Shown one piece after another: positions 1-7,531 of a stretch of 16,652 nucleotides of DNA. The position numbers and the translations under genes were made by a program. The notes under the pieces are model-generated. The model was not told the origin of the DNA. It saw only the letters and a program-made list of their open reading frames with translations, and did no database searches. Location of the stretch: assembly GCA_015904055.1 (NCBI GenBank), contig JABMDE010000016.1:1-16652 (forward strand). Direction: 5' to 3'. Position 1 is the first letter of the stretch. Every line of letters begins with the position of its first letter. This DNA is from Nitrospira sp. (GTDB taxonomy: Bacteria; Nitrospirota; Nitrospiria; Nitrospirales; Nitrospiraceae).

Positions 1-1
1 G

Positions 2-169
2 ATCGGTCTCTCAAAGAATGAGATTTTGTCAGTCATCGCATTTCTGCAACAGATGAGCGGCGAGCCGATCTCCGTCAGCACGTCGGAGCTCGAAATTCCG
101 GGCAAGGCGCCGTCGGCCCCGGTCAAATCCGCCGATGCTGCTGCAGTAGCCGTCGCACAAGCGCATTAG
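2..169 (+). CDS. C-terminal fragment of a cytochrome c-like protein (partial)
   Basis: An open frame enters from the left edge and ends at TAG 167-169. It encodes about 55 residues with no internal stop. The fragment begins IGLSKNEILSVIAFLQQMSG, which matches the C-terminal helix of class I cytochrome c domains (a pattern like LSDEEI..V.AFL..L). An Ala/Pro-rich, low-complexity tail follows. No CXXCH lies in the visible part, so heme attachment cannot be confirmed. It ends 10 bases before the next cytochrome gene, whose Shine-Dalgarno directly follows this stop, which indicates co-transcription. The family call rests on the helix pattern and the context only. Confidence 0.6.
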   Translation: MGLSKNEILSVIAFLQQMSGEPISVSTSELEIPGKAPSAPVKSADAAAVAVAQAH

Positions 170-179
170 GGAGGAATGT

Positions 180-896
180 ATGGGCGCGTTAGGTAAGCCG
201 ATCATACTCATGGTAGGAATGTACGTATTCTTAAAATTCGTGCTGCCCAATATACCCGGTTCAGCGCCCCTTCCCGCCAGTTTAATTGTTCTGTATCTCC
301 TTCTGACCTCGGCCGGCATCGTGATCTTCGAGACGGTGAGCAAAGAGTCGAAGGATGCCTTCTGGGGACCGATGCAACGGTTCCTGACCGGAGAAAATAT
401 CGGAGGTATGCAAGCGGTTCGATATGGGGTGTTCATTCTGTTCCCGCTGCTGATCGGATGGCAAACCTATGGCAGCACCGCAGCAAGCGACGTTCCGCCG
501 TCAGAGAGCAGAACGATCCATCCTGCGCCGCCAGGAGAATACACCGGGCTGTCGAATCCTGTTCAAAAAACTCCGGAAAATATTATGCAGGGAAAAGGGT
601 TCTACGCAGCCTTTTGCTCCCCCTGCCACGGCGCAAATTTTGACGGCAAGGGTCCCGCAGCTCGTGGGTTCAATCCTCCGCCGGCTAATTTTGCCGATCC
701 GACGACAATTGCGATGTTGCAAGAGAGCTATTTGTTCTGGCGAATTAAAAAGGGCGGCGTTGGCCTCCCGATCGAAGGCGCGCCATGGAAATCGGCCATG
801 CCTCGTTGGGAAGTGGAATTGCCGGATGAATGGATATGGAAAATTATTTTGGGCGAGTACGACGGGGCGCATCAATCCCCAAGAACGTGGGAGTAG
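180..896 (+). CDS. Membrane-anchored monoheme cytochrome c
   Basis: The 238-aa protein starts at ATG 180 after a GGAGG at 170-174. The N-terminal part has about three hydrophobic segments (roughly residues 7-22, 32-50 and 81-97), which should anchor it in the cytoplasmic membrane. A Pro-rich linker (about 105-130) leads to one cytochrome c domain with the heme-attachment motif CSPCH at 146-150. The likely axial methionine is M207 in SAMPRW. The domain should face the periplasm and pass electrons. It sits between another probable cytochrome fragment and an EB_dh-type heme protein, so it probably belongs to one respiratory complex, such as a quinol-cytochrome c oxidoreductase or nitrite-oxidoreductase-like module. 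Which complex cannot be decided without the upstream genes. The three-helix N-terminus fused to a cytochrome c domain is unusual for a simple class I cytochrome. Confidence 0.8.
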   Translation: MGALGKPIILMVGMYVFLKFVLPNIPGSAPLPASLIVLYLLLTSAGIVIFETVSKESKDAFWGPMQRFLTGENIGGMQAVRYGVFILFPLLIGWQTYGSTAASDVPPSESRTIHPAPPGEYTGLSNPVQKTPENIMQGKGFYAAFCSPCHGANFDGKGPAARGFNPPPANFADPTTIAMLQESYLFWRIKKGGVGLPIEGAPWKSAMPRWEVELPDEWIWKIILGEYDGAHQSPRTWE

Positions 897-948
897 CGGG
901 GATGAACAGCGTGTACGGATCTAGTTGCATATGGAGAACGAGGCCAGC

Positions 949-1776
949 ATGAAACCGGCGAATCTGGTGATGAAGCGGGTTCTGCGAGGTGGGTCGGCTG
1001 CAATTGCGGCCATGATTATCGGAGGGGCATCGCTGAGCTTCGCACAAGAGAGTGTGGCCGTGCGGGCAGCTATCGTGACAGGGGGATTACCTGTTGACGA
1101 TCCGAATGCTGCCGCGTGGAGTACTGCGGCGCCAGCGACATTTCCGATGTCGCCGCAAGTGCATTGGCCGAACCGCATTCAGGAAGTCACGGTTCAGGAC
1201 ATCATCGTGCGAGCCATGCACGATGGAAAGCAAGTCGTGTTTCTCCTGGAATATCGCGATCCCACTCAGGACCCTGACGATGGAGCTGCTCTTGAATTTA
1301 TGGTGGGGGACAAGAAGGCGCACTTTGCCCATGGACAGCCGATGCTCCAGGTCGAAGGCGGCCCGGTCAATATTTGGTTTTGGAAACATAAGACTGACCA
1401 GGCCGTTGATATGACGGCCAAGGGATTCGGCACATTGAAGCCGCAAGAGCATCAAGATGTGAAAGCTAAGGGCACGTATGCCAACGGGACTTGGAAAATC
1501 GTCTTCACCCGTAATCTGTCGACCGGCCATCCCGACGAAGATGTTCAAATTACACCTGGCAATTTTATCAATGTTGCCTTTGCGGTATGGGACGGTCGAA
1601 AGGATGGTGCCGGAGAGCTGGTTGAAAAGGGGTCTCAGAAAGCCGTCTCTTCCTGGTGGTATTTCCGAGCCGATGCGCCGCCGGACTATTCCGGCTATAT
1701 GTACGCGGCAATCGCTGCTACATTGGCCCTGGGATTCCAATTTGTCCTGATCCGAAAACTCAAGAAAGGGCAGTGA
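949..1776 (+). CDS. Ethylbenzene-dehydrogenase-like heme-binding protein (EB_dh family)
   Basis: The start at ATG 949 gives 275 aa and is preferred because GAGG lies 5 bases upstream; a TTG at 925 in the same frame lacks a ribosome binding site. An N-terminal export signal (about 1-32, ending near SLSFAQ) is followed by a beta-rich domain resembling the gamma subunits of DMSO-reductase-family enzymes (EbdC, DdhC and NxrC-like; heme b). Features typical of that family include the early W57, the GPVNIWFWK stretch at 138-146 and the preceding M132, a candidate axial ligand. A C-terminal hydrophobic helix (about 250-268) with a basic tail anchors it, so the domain is probably periplasmic. It overlaps no neighbour but sits tightly in the cytochrome operon. 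Its role is inferred to be electron transfer by heme b; the partner enzyme lies outside the window or is unknown. Confidence 0.75.
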   Translation: MKPANLVMKRVLRGGSAAIAAMIIGGASLSFAQESVAVRAAIVTGGLPVDDPNAAAWSTAAPATFPMSPQVHWPNRIQEVTVQDIIVRAMHDGKQVVFLLEYRDPTQDPDDGAALEFMVGDKKAHFAHGQPMLQVEGGPVNIWFWKHKTDQAVDMTAKGFGTLKPQEHQDVKAKGTYANGTWKIVFTRNLSTGHPDEDVQITPGNFINVAFAVWDGRKDGAGELVEKGSQKAVSSWWYFRADAPPDYSGYMYAAIAATLALGFQFVLIRKLKKGQ

Positions 1777-1778
1777 GT

Positions 1779-2798
1779 ATGAAGGCGGCACGGCTCGGAA
1801 TCATTGGATTGGCGGTTGGTGTGGTGGGAGGCTTGGCGTTAATCGCCGGCGGGTGTGCGAACGAGCAGGAGAAGCGCGGGCACGAACTCTATACGCACTA
1901 TTGCAGCGACTGTCATGGCGAGAGTGGCAAGCAGAACGAGGGGTTTAACTGGTCATCAATGCCAGACCCCAAGCCAAAGGATCTCTCCAATAAGACTGAG
2001 ATGAGCACCTTCAAGGACGAAGAACTCTTCGCCACCATCTCACGCGACATGCTGGACACCAGTGAAGAAGGCGGAGATGAAATTGGCGACGATGATTTCG
2101 CGGTCCCCACGATGCCGACGTTTAAATATACGCTGTCTGAAGATGAGGTGTGGGCGATCGTTGGGTATGTGCGTTCCCTCCATGGAATGAAGATGGAATT
2201 CAATGTCGCCGGGCGAAAGACCTCTCTTGAGGAAGGGCTGAAGGCCGCGCAGACCAAGTATGATCAGGCGAAGCAGGCCTATGAGGCGGCGGAAAAGCAA
2301 GCCAGCGATGAAGCGGAGAAGAAAAGCGAGGCCTTGAAGAAAGATGTGGATGTAGATGAATCTGCCTATGCGGACGAACAGGCCGCCATGGGGCAAGCCA
2401 AGAAAGAACTGGATGCGGCCCAAGTCGCAGTGAACAATTTCTCAACGAGACCCGGCAAAGGTCTGAGCATACCCAGGCCGGACCTGAAGACTCCTCCGGC
2501 GCAAGTCGCCCAGTTGGTTGAGCGCGGGAAACGGCTCTATGAAAATAAATATGGCTGCAACGCCTGTCACAATGTTGCCGGCGAGGGTGGCAAGATCGGT
2601 CCGGCCCTGGATCGGGCGGGATTCCGGTTGAATTCTACGTGGGTCTATCGGTGGCTGAAGAATCCGCAGGCGATGGATGCCCATACGCGTATGCCGGCGT
2701 TGGGGCTCAGCGATGCGGATGCCAAGGCAGTGACCATGTATGTGGACACCTTGCGGGGGGCAAAGGCGGAGCCTGTCCCCGGGAAGCCAAGTGAATAG
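1779..2798 (+). CDS. Diheme cytochrome c lipoprotein with coiled-coil linker
   Basis: The protein is 339 aa, starting at ATG 1779, two bases after the preceding stop and so probably translationally coupled. An in-frame upstream extension would overlap the previous gene and is rejected. The N-terminus is a lipoprotein signal with cleavage before C26 (LIAGGC). The first cytochrome c domain carries CSDCH at 42-46 and a probable Met ligand at M112 (PTMPTF). The second carries CNACH at 260-264 and M305 (TRMPAL). Between them, about residues 148-220 are rich in Ala, Lys, Glu, Asp and Gln in a heptad-like pattern, predicted as a long coiled coil. The two hemes should lie at opposite ends of an extended lipid-anchored molecule. 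It is the last gene of the electron-transfer operon. The coiled-coil insert is unusual for diheme cytochromes. Confidence 0.85.
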   Translation: MKAARLGIIGLAVGVVGGLALIAGGCANEQEKRGHELYTHYCSDCHGESGKQNEGFNWSSMPDPKPKDLSNKTEMSTFKDEELFATISRDMLDTSEEGGDEIGDDDFAVPTMPTFKYTLSEDEVWAIVGYVRSLHGMKMEFNVAGRKTSLEEGLKAAQTKYDQAKQAYEAAEKQASDEAEKKSEALKKDVDVDESAYADEQAAMGQAKKELDAAQVAVNNFSTRPGKGLSIPRPDLKTPPAQVAQLVERGKRLYENKYGCNACHNVAGEGGKIGPALDRAGFRLNSTWVYRWLKNPQAMDAHTRMPALGLSDADAKAVTMYVDTLRGAKAEPVPGKPSE

Positions 2799-2833
2799 GC
2801 GTTACGCATGTGTGTGTAGATTTTAGAGTTGTT

Positions 2834-2858
2834 CCTGGGGTACGACATGACCCGCAGG
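2834..2858. terminator. Possible bidirectional hairpin between convergent genes
   Basis: CCTG-GGGT pairs with ACCC-(G)-CAGG around an 8-base loop, between the cytochrome operon stop and the converging UbiA gene. A second weaker stem, ACACTC with GAGTGT, lies at 2870-2891. Neither is followed by a clear T-run, so intrinsic termination is only suggested by position. Confidence 0.3.
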
Positions 2859-2892
2859 AGCAATTAAGAACACTCGTAACATGATGAGTGTG

Positions 2893-3786
2893 TTAGTTCA
2901 GCAAGCCTGCCAATAGACCGACAAGCACTGCAGCCCCAACCCAGACGTGGGCGCGGAACATCCTGAAGGCTTGGGAAGGGGCGATCGGTCTTCGCAATTG
3001 CCCAGTTTGGGCCAAAAAGAACAGCGTCAAGCCCGTCAATGTGGCATAGTACGGCCAGCCGATTCCGGCTAGCCATCCTGCGGTACAGAGCAGGAGCAGC
3101 ATGATACTGAGAGCTGCTCCGACTCCCAGATAGATGAATGGCCCAAGGAGCAGGGCTGATGATTTGACTCCGATACGGCGATCATCGTCTTGATCCTGAA
3201 TCGCATAGATCGTATCGTATGCCACGGCCCAGGCCGCAGTGGCTCCAAACAGACACCAGGCCGGTCCGTCGAGCTGTCCACGCACGGCGACCCAGGCCAT
3301 GATCGTTCCCCAACCGAAGGCGAGACCCAGGACTGCTTGTGGTATCTGAATCCATCGTTTGCAGAATGGGTAAAGAATTGCCAGCAAGAGAGCCCCTGGG
3401 GCGAGCCATAACACAACCGGGTCGAGGAACCACAAGAGATTCCCGGCTAAGAACAGCAGCAGGAAGAGAAGGATGAATGCTTGGCGTCTGGGTAATTCGC
3501 CCGAGGCAAGCGGGCGGGTTTTGGTTCGATCGACTTCCCGGTCAAAGGATTGATCGGCTAAGTCATTGAGAATGACCCCTGCGCTTCGCATCAGAAACGA
3601 TCCCAGAATAAAGATCACGGAGAGCGACAACGGCGGGAATCCTTGAGCTGCCAGCACCAGAGCCCATAAGGTCGGCAGCAGTAAGAGATAGGTGCCGGTC
3701 TGGTTATACAGGCGAATCAGCCGTGCGAGTGCAGACCAGGGAATACCGGGGAGAGGCGATGCGGATGACGCGGATGTTGTCGACAT
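2893..3786 (-). CDS. ubiA: UbiA-family aromatic prenyltransferase
   Basis: This 297-aa polytopic membrane protein belongs to the UbiA superfamily, which transfers a polyprenyl chain onto an aromatic acid such as 4-hydroxybenzoate during quinone synthesis. The first Asp-rich motif is NDLADQSFD at 74-82 (N74, D75, D78, D82), followed by the conserved DRTKTRPLASG. The second is YDTIYAIQDQDDD at 190-202. Both bind Mg-diphosphate of the prenyl donor. About eight hydrophobic helices fit the family, and 297 aa is the normal length. The LLLPTLWAL stretch near 35-43 resembles UbiA more than the futalosine-pathway MqnP. Substrate assignment is an inference: an organism using menaquinone might employ a paralogue in that pathway. 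It is convergent with the cytochrome operon and has no strong Shine-Dalgarno before ATG 3786. Confidence 0.85.
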   Translation of the reverse strand: MSTTSASSASPLPGIPWSALARLIRLYNQTGTYLLLLPTLWALVLAAQGFPPLSLSVIFILGSFLMRSAGVILNDLADQSFDREVDRTKTRPLASGELPRRQAFILLFLLLFLAGNLLWFLDPVVLWLAPGALLLAILYPFCKRWIQIPQAVLGLAFGWGTIMAWVAVRGQLDGPAWCLFGATAAWAVAYDTIYAIQDQDDDRRIGVKSSALLLGPFIYLGVGAALSIMLLLLCTAGWLAGIGWPYYATLTGLTLFFLAQTGQLRRPIAPSQAFRMFRAHVWVGAAVLVGLLAGLLN

Positions 3787-3874
3787 GGGCAGACGTTAGC
3801 GCAGGGTGTGGAGCTTGTCAATTTCCGGTGATTGTATGGCGTGCGGGATTTCGGTATAACCAGTATTATTAGGA

Positions 3875-5917
3875 ATGAATCTAGTGAGTATTCGGCATTC
3901 AGGAACCCATCGGCAGGCTGTCATCGGCGCCATTGTGACGCTCGCATTGCTGTGTGCCGGTTGTATCGGATCCAAGCGTAGCGGAGGATCGTCCGGCAGC
4001 GAGACGGGTGCGATTCCGCTCACGCCGTCGCTCTGGCTTTCCCCCAGTATCAGCACAGCGGAAATCCCCTACAAAAATGCCTGTGGCGAACCGGCCCGGT
4101 TTTCAGTTGCCGATCCGCTAGTGGAGGCTGTGCCCAAGAAACTCAACCGCGTGTTTACCGGTGTGACTCCCCAGTTCGGCCTCGAACAGCGCGTCACTGC
4201 TGCCGGGGTGGTTGAAGTCGGGTTGGGATTGAAACATATCGATCTCGTCATTCCCCGGCACATTCAAGGCGCCTATCCGGTGACGGTGACACTTGGGGCG
4301 GAGATCATATTTCTTGCAGAGGACGGCAAGACCCTGTTTGCAAAGAAACTGCAAAGCGTCGGTCGCGGGGAAGTCACCGTGGCAGACCAGTCTTGTGACG
4401 TGAAGGGATTGGAGCCGATTGTCCAGGAGGCCGTCGACGCCGTCACCGAAGGTTTGGCCAAGCAGGTCGCAGAATCTGTCCGGGTTCGAGAATATGCGGA
4501 ACAGCAAAAGACTCGTATTCCCACAGCTGCGTCGTTGTCAACGCAACAGGCTGGCATCGCTTCTTCGGCGTCGGTGACCGGAGGAATGCCGACTCATAGG
4601 ATTGTGCCGGCGGCGGGGCTCCCTGCTTCAAGCAATAGGCTCCAGGCTACGACCCTGAATTTCCATGCCATTGTGCGTGATGAGAGCCGAGATCATATGC
4701 TGCAGCAGGGCGAGTCTCTCACCATCGAAGTCGAGGTCAAGAACGAGGGGCAGGTAGAGGCAGAGGGTGTCGAAGTGCTTGTCGGGGGTGGGGGGGCATT
4801 AACGGAACATTTTCCCCCATCCGTGGCGATCGGCGATGTGCAGCCGGGAGAAATCAAACGCACATCGATCACGAATCGGGTGGCGGACTTGAAAGACGCG
4901 ATGCAGGGGGAATTGGTCTTGAGTGTACGCAGTATTACACCACTGGCATCGCTTCCGTCGGCTAAAAAGTTTATCTTCCAGGTCAAACCGGAGAAGGCAG
5001 ATTCCGGTGCGATCGTGTCGGATGTCGATCATCTTCCTAAGCCGTTTGCATTATCCAAGCAGACCAGGACGGTCGTCATTGCGATCGGCGTCGGACGATT
5101 TCGAGACGAGCATGTGCCGGCGGTCAAATATGCGGACCGTGATGCGGAAGTCACGGCCGGATACTTGCGCGCGATCGGAGGGGTTCCTGGCGACCGCGTG
5201 CATGTACTCGTCGATAAATTTGCATTGAAGGCGGATCTCGCGGAAACATTCGACGAGTGGCTTCCGAAGCGAGTGGATGCCGAGACCGTTGTGTACGTGT
5301 ATTTCGCAGGCCGTGTGTTGGTGGATGGCATGAACGGGGCAGTCTCACTGGTGCCCTATGACGGGACGATCGTGTCGCCGAATCGCCTGTACCCTGTCCG
5401 GCACATACAAGAGGTGCTGGCCAAGCTGCCGATTCAACGAGCCATCATGATGTTCGAGGTGTCGCTGGATCCATCCCCAGGCGCAGAGCCTGGCACCACG
5501 CCACAAGCCGACTGGGGAGACGGCGCGGATGATGAGCAGGGCGATGTCATGTGGATGGTGGGCAATCGGAATCTCCAGGAAGCGCATGTCTATGAGCAGG
5601 GCAAGCACGGGCTGTTTACCTATTACGTACTCAGGGGATTGCAGGGCCTGGCCGATGCTGATCGGGATGGAACAGTTGTGGCCGGTGAACTCTGTACCTA
5701 TGTACGCGGTGAAGTCATCCATGCGGCACGGGAACAATTCGGCAATGTCCAGCAGCCGCTCTGCTCTCCACCGCCAGGGCAGGGAGCAGTCGTCAGGATT
5801 CATCCGATGGCCAAAGGGAATAATCCCAAGCCAACTCCTCAGGTGAAGAAGGTAGAAGCTCCAGCTGAGGCTCCTCCGCAAGCGCCGAAGCCAATAGACA
5901 TGGGGCCTAAACCATAA
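3875..5917 (+). CDS. Lipoprotein with CARDB-like and caspase-like (C14) domain lacking the catalytic dyad
   Basis: The protein is 680 aa. A lipoprotein signal ends at C30 (LLCAGC). Residues 60-205 form an uncharacterised domain. Residues 258-370 look like a CARDB-type beta sandwich (SLTIEVEVKNEGQVEAEGVEV core). Residues 397-625 match the caspase/metacaspase p20-like fold: TVVIAIGVGRF, the KYADRDAE stretch, the YVYFAGR strand, and the C-terminal GKHGLFTYYVLRGLQG..DADRDG block. Where active enzymes have YFSGHG the sequence reads YFAGRV (R480 for His). Where they have a DACFSG-like cysteine strand it reads MFEVSLD (527-532 region), and there is no Cys between 440 and 606. It is therefore probably a non-catalytic envelope scaffold or sensor. 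A Pro-rich tail follows. The start has only a weak AGGA just upstream. Confidence 0.75.
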   Translation: MNLVSIRHSGTHRQAVIGAIVTLALLCAGCIGSKRSGGSSGSETGAIPLTPSLWLSPSISTAEIPYKNACGEPARFSVADPLVEAVPKKLNRVFTGVTPQFGLEQRVTAAGVVEVGLGLKHIDLVIPRHIQGAYPVTVTLGAEIIFLAEDGKTLFAKKLQSVGRGEVTVADQSCDVKGLEPIVQEAVDAVTEGLAKQVAESVRVREYAEQQKTRIPTAASLSTQQAGIASSASVTGGMPTHRIVPAAGLPASSNRLQATTLNFHAIVRDESRDHMLQQGESLTIEVEVKNEGQVEAEGVEVLVGGGGALTEHFPPSVAIGDVQPGEIKRTSITNRVADLKDAMQGELVLSVRSITPLASLPSAKKFIFQVKPEKADSGAIVSDVDHLPKPFALSKQTRTVVIAIGVGRFRDEHVPAVKYADRDAEVTAGYLRAIGGVPGDRVHVLVDKFALKADLAETFDEWLPKRVDAETVVYVYFAGRVLVDGMNGAVSLVPYDGTIVSPNRLYPVRHIQEVLAKLPIQRAIMMFEVSLDPSPGAEPGTTPQADWGDGADDEQGDVMWMVGNRNLQEAHVYEQGKHGLFTYYVLRGLQGLADADRDGTVVAGELCTYVRGEVIHAAREQFGNVQQPLCSPPPGQGAVVRIHPMAKGNNPKPTPQVKKVEAPAEAPPQAPKPIDMGPKP

Positions 5918-6027
5918 GTATTTGGGGGCGCCTTCGTTGACAGGCTGCACAGCGCGCCAGTATCATGCCCGTTCGATCAGTCGGTTCAATTGCGAGCGGG
6001 CCGACTCCCAGACAGATCCTCGAAAGT

Positions 6028-6103
6028 GCCGGCGTAGCTCAGTTGGTAGAGCAGCGGTTTCGTAAACCGCAGGTCGCCCGTTCAATCCGGGTCGCCGGCT
6101 CCA
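6028..6103 (+). tRNA. tRNA-Thr (anticodon CGT)
   Basis: A full cloverleaf is visible: acceptor GCCGGCG (6028-6034) with CGCCGGC (6093-6099), D stem GCTC/GAGC, anticodon stem GCGGT/ACCGC with loop TTCGTAA (anticodon CGT at 6061-6063), the T arm GTTCAATCC, and an encoded CCA at 6101-6103. Its 3' half, from the first anticodon-loop base, is the attachment site of the element to its right. The gene remains intact because the element restores the 3' half. Confidence 0.96.
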
Positions 6104-7316
6104 TTTTTCCCCACGGAATTTCAGGTAGTTGCGCGTTTGCATGAGGCAGAGGAGTAGGTTTATAAGACGCCACTGCTACCACTCTGCTACCACTTCCTAT
6201 TGACAGTTCCTCTCCAGGATTCACGTCGAGCCGGTCCAATGCTCCTGGCGCTTTCTTCTTCAGCCAACGTCCATATGTCGAAACAGTGAGTTCAATACTC
6301 GCGTGGCCCAATTGCTCTTGTACAAATGGGGCAGGGGTTCCTTCTGCTAAGAGAATAGAGGCGTAGGTATGGCGGAGACAGTGCGGCGTAAAATGCAGCG
6401 GGAGCTGCGCTTCCTTCAAAATGCGTTGCATCGACCGTCGAACGTTCGCGGGGTCCACCGGTGTGCCTGCCCGTGTGACGAACAGCCATATTGGTATGTC
6501 GGGCCAACAAAACCGGTCCCTTTCTTCTCTCCGCATTATGTCGTGCATGACAAGCATTTTGGCGAGCGACTCAGAAATCTGAACGGATCGGCCATGACCG
6601 CTTTTCGGGCTTTCCAATGTGCCGTCTTCCGACAAGGCTCGGGAAATGCGGATCACCTGTGCTGAGAAGTCGATGTCCTCGTATTGAAGCGCCAATGCCT
6701 CGCCCAACCTCATGCCTGTGGCGGAGAGAAGGCGGAAGAGACAATACACATGCGGGGCAACACGACTTGTCGTGGTGAGAAAGGCACGAAGTTGCTCCAA
6801 CGACATGGCCTTAATCTGCTCTTGAACAGCGGACTTGGAGATCGTCAGCTTGAGGGCTCGGCCCATTTGGGATGCGGGGTTGGAAGCGATCAACCCATCT
6901 TCTATGGCTGCGTTCAGCATCGCTCGTAGCACAGCATGAATATTTCGTACGGTACGCCGTTCAAGTCCGCGTTGGAGCTTGCTGGTGAGAAAGAGTCGGA
7001 TGCGGGACCGATCAAGGTCTTGGATACGGATATTCCCAAATTGCGGGAAAAGATGAAGAGACAAGATCTCATTGTAGCGATGCAGGGTCCGCGTCTTCAC
7101 ACTCTGAGCGATCAGATTCGTCCAGTGCTCGGCATATTCCTTCACTGTGATGGATGCTGGAAGGCTTGGCGTGAGCCGTTGTCGGGCTTCCGGCCCCACC
7201 TTGTCTCGAAAAGCATCCGCGTCGGTCTTCCGATCAAAGGTCTTCCAGTGACGGACTCCCGTGCGATCTCGCCAGTCCACCACGTATTTGCCGCGTCTCT
7301 TCCTCACACACGCCAT
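6039..7316 (-). CDS. int: Tyrosine-recombinase integrase
   Basis: The 425-aa phage-type integrase has an N-terminal arm-binding/SAM-like region (about 55-150) and a catalytic domain with the full tyrosine-recombinase set: R203 (ATGMRLGE), K238 (SPKSG), H312 and R315 (HCLRH), H338 (LGH) and nucleophile Y348 (STYGRW). It should recombine the tRNA-Thr attachment site for integration and, with an excisionase, excision. ATG 7316 lies 3 bases from the xre stop, so the two are probably translated together. The last residues are encoded by the attachment repeat (about 399-419) and by antisense tRNA sequence (420-425), with the stop at 6039-6041 inside tRNA-Thr. In a circular form the frame would continue into right-end DNA and give about 466 aa. 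The 70-residue tail after Y348 is longer than needed for catalysis. Confidence 0.93.
   Translation of the reverse strand: MACVRKRRGKYVVDWRDRTGVRHWKTFDRKTDADAFRDKVGPEARQRLTPSLPASITVKEYAEHWTNLIAQSVKTRTLHRYNEILSLHLFPQFGNIRIQDLDRSRIRLFLTSKLQRGLERRTVRNIHAVLRAMLNAAIEDGLIASNPASQMGRALKLTISKSAVQEQIKAMSLEQLRAFLTTTSRVAPHVYCLFRLLSATGMRLGEALALQYEDIDFSAQVIRISRALSEDGTLESPKSGHGRSVQISESLAKMLVMHDIMRREERDRFCWPDIPIWLFVTRAGTPVDPANVRRSMQRILKEAQLPLHFTPHCLRHTYASILLAEGTPAPFVQEQLGHASIELTVSTYGRWLKKKAPGALDRLDVNPGEELSIGSGSRVVAVASYKPTPLPHANAQLPEIPWGKMEPATRIERATCGLRNRCSTN
6059..6123 (+). repeat. attL: left attachment repeat within tRNA-Thr
   Basis: 6059-6104 is identical to 15410-15455 (46 bp, from the anticodon loop to one base past CCA). 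Two differing bases follow (TT here, AC at the right end), then 17 more identical bases (6107-6123 and 15458-15474). The crossover presumably falls in the 46-bp block. The repeat lies inside the integrase reading frame. Confidence 0.92.
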
Positions 7317-7319
7317 CAG

Positions 7320-7496
7320 TCACTCTTTCTTTTTAGGTTGGATCAGCATCACCAGCCGTGCGACTGGCTCTGGTATCCCACTTTCGTCTCTCTCATAACG
7401 TGCCACGGTATTAGGAGCGACTCCGAGCGCCGCTGCTAATTCGACCTGGGTCATACCCAATTGCTTCCGACGGTTTTTCAGTAGCTTGCCTTTCAT
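7320..7496 (-). CDS. Small Xre/Cro-type HTH regulator
   Basis: The 58-aa protein consists almost wholly of a Cro/C1-type helix-turn-helix (about residues 6-35: LKNRRKQLGMTQVELAAALG then VAPNTVARYER), ending with a Lys-rich tail. The start at ATG 7496 is preferred. A longer frame reaching 7559 would have to begin inside the promoter and the end of the preceding gene, and no ribosome binding site supports it. The predicted transcription start coincides with this ATG, so the mRNA may be leaderless. It lies between the xis-like gene and int, 3 bases from int, so it probably controls integrase expression and its own, through the palindrome just upstream. Confidence 0.82.
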   Translation of the reverse strand: MKGKLLKNRRKQLGMTQVELAAALGVAPNTVARYERDESGIPEPVARLVMLIQPKKKE

Positions 7497-7500
7497 ATAG

Positions 7501-7523
7501 GTACTATACGAATAGTATAGTAC
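7501..7523. promoter_or_regulatory. Perfect palindromic operator candidate
   Basis: GTACTATAC (7501-7509) and its exact complement GTATAGTAC (7515-7523) are separated by 5 bases. The palindrome covers the -10 box and most of the spacer of the xre-int promoter, a position where a bound Xre dimer would block polymerase. Autorepression is inferred from this geometry. Confidence 0.7.
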
Positions 7524-7531
7524 AGTGTCAA
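7503..7531 (-). promoter_or_regulatory. Sigma-70-like promoter for xre-int (leaderless)
   Basis: On the minus strand TTGACA (7531-7526) is separated by exactly 17 bases from TATAGT (7508-7503). The expected start, seven bases past the -10 box, is base 7496, the A of the xre ATG. The -35 box contains the TGA stop of the upstream xis-like gene. No Shine-Dalgarno precedes the ATG, in line with a leaderless transcript. Confidence 0.7.

Noticed and set aside
469..924. A 151-aa Arg/Ala-rich frame inside the first cytochrome gene
   Set aside because: It is in another frame of a gene with a clear CXXCH domain and ribosome binding site; its composition is that of a frame-shifted shadow.
1656..1778. 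N-terminal extension of the diheme cytochrome into the preceding gene
   Set aside because: It would overlap the EB_dh gene by over 100 bases and bury the lipoprotein signal; the ATG at 1779 gives a normal signal peptide.
5345..5950. A 201-aa leftward frame opposite the caspase-like gene
   Set aside because: It is antisense to a well-supported coding region, with Arg/His/Leu-rich shadow composition and no ribosome binding site.
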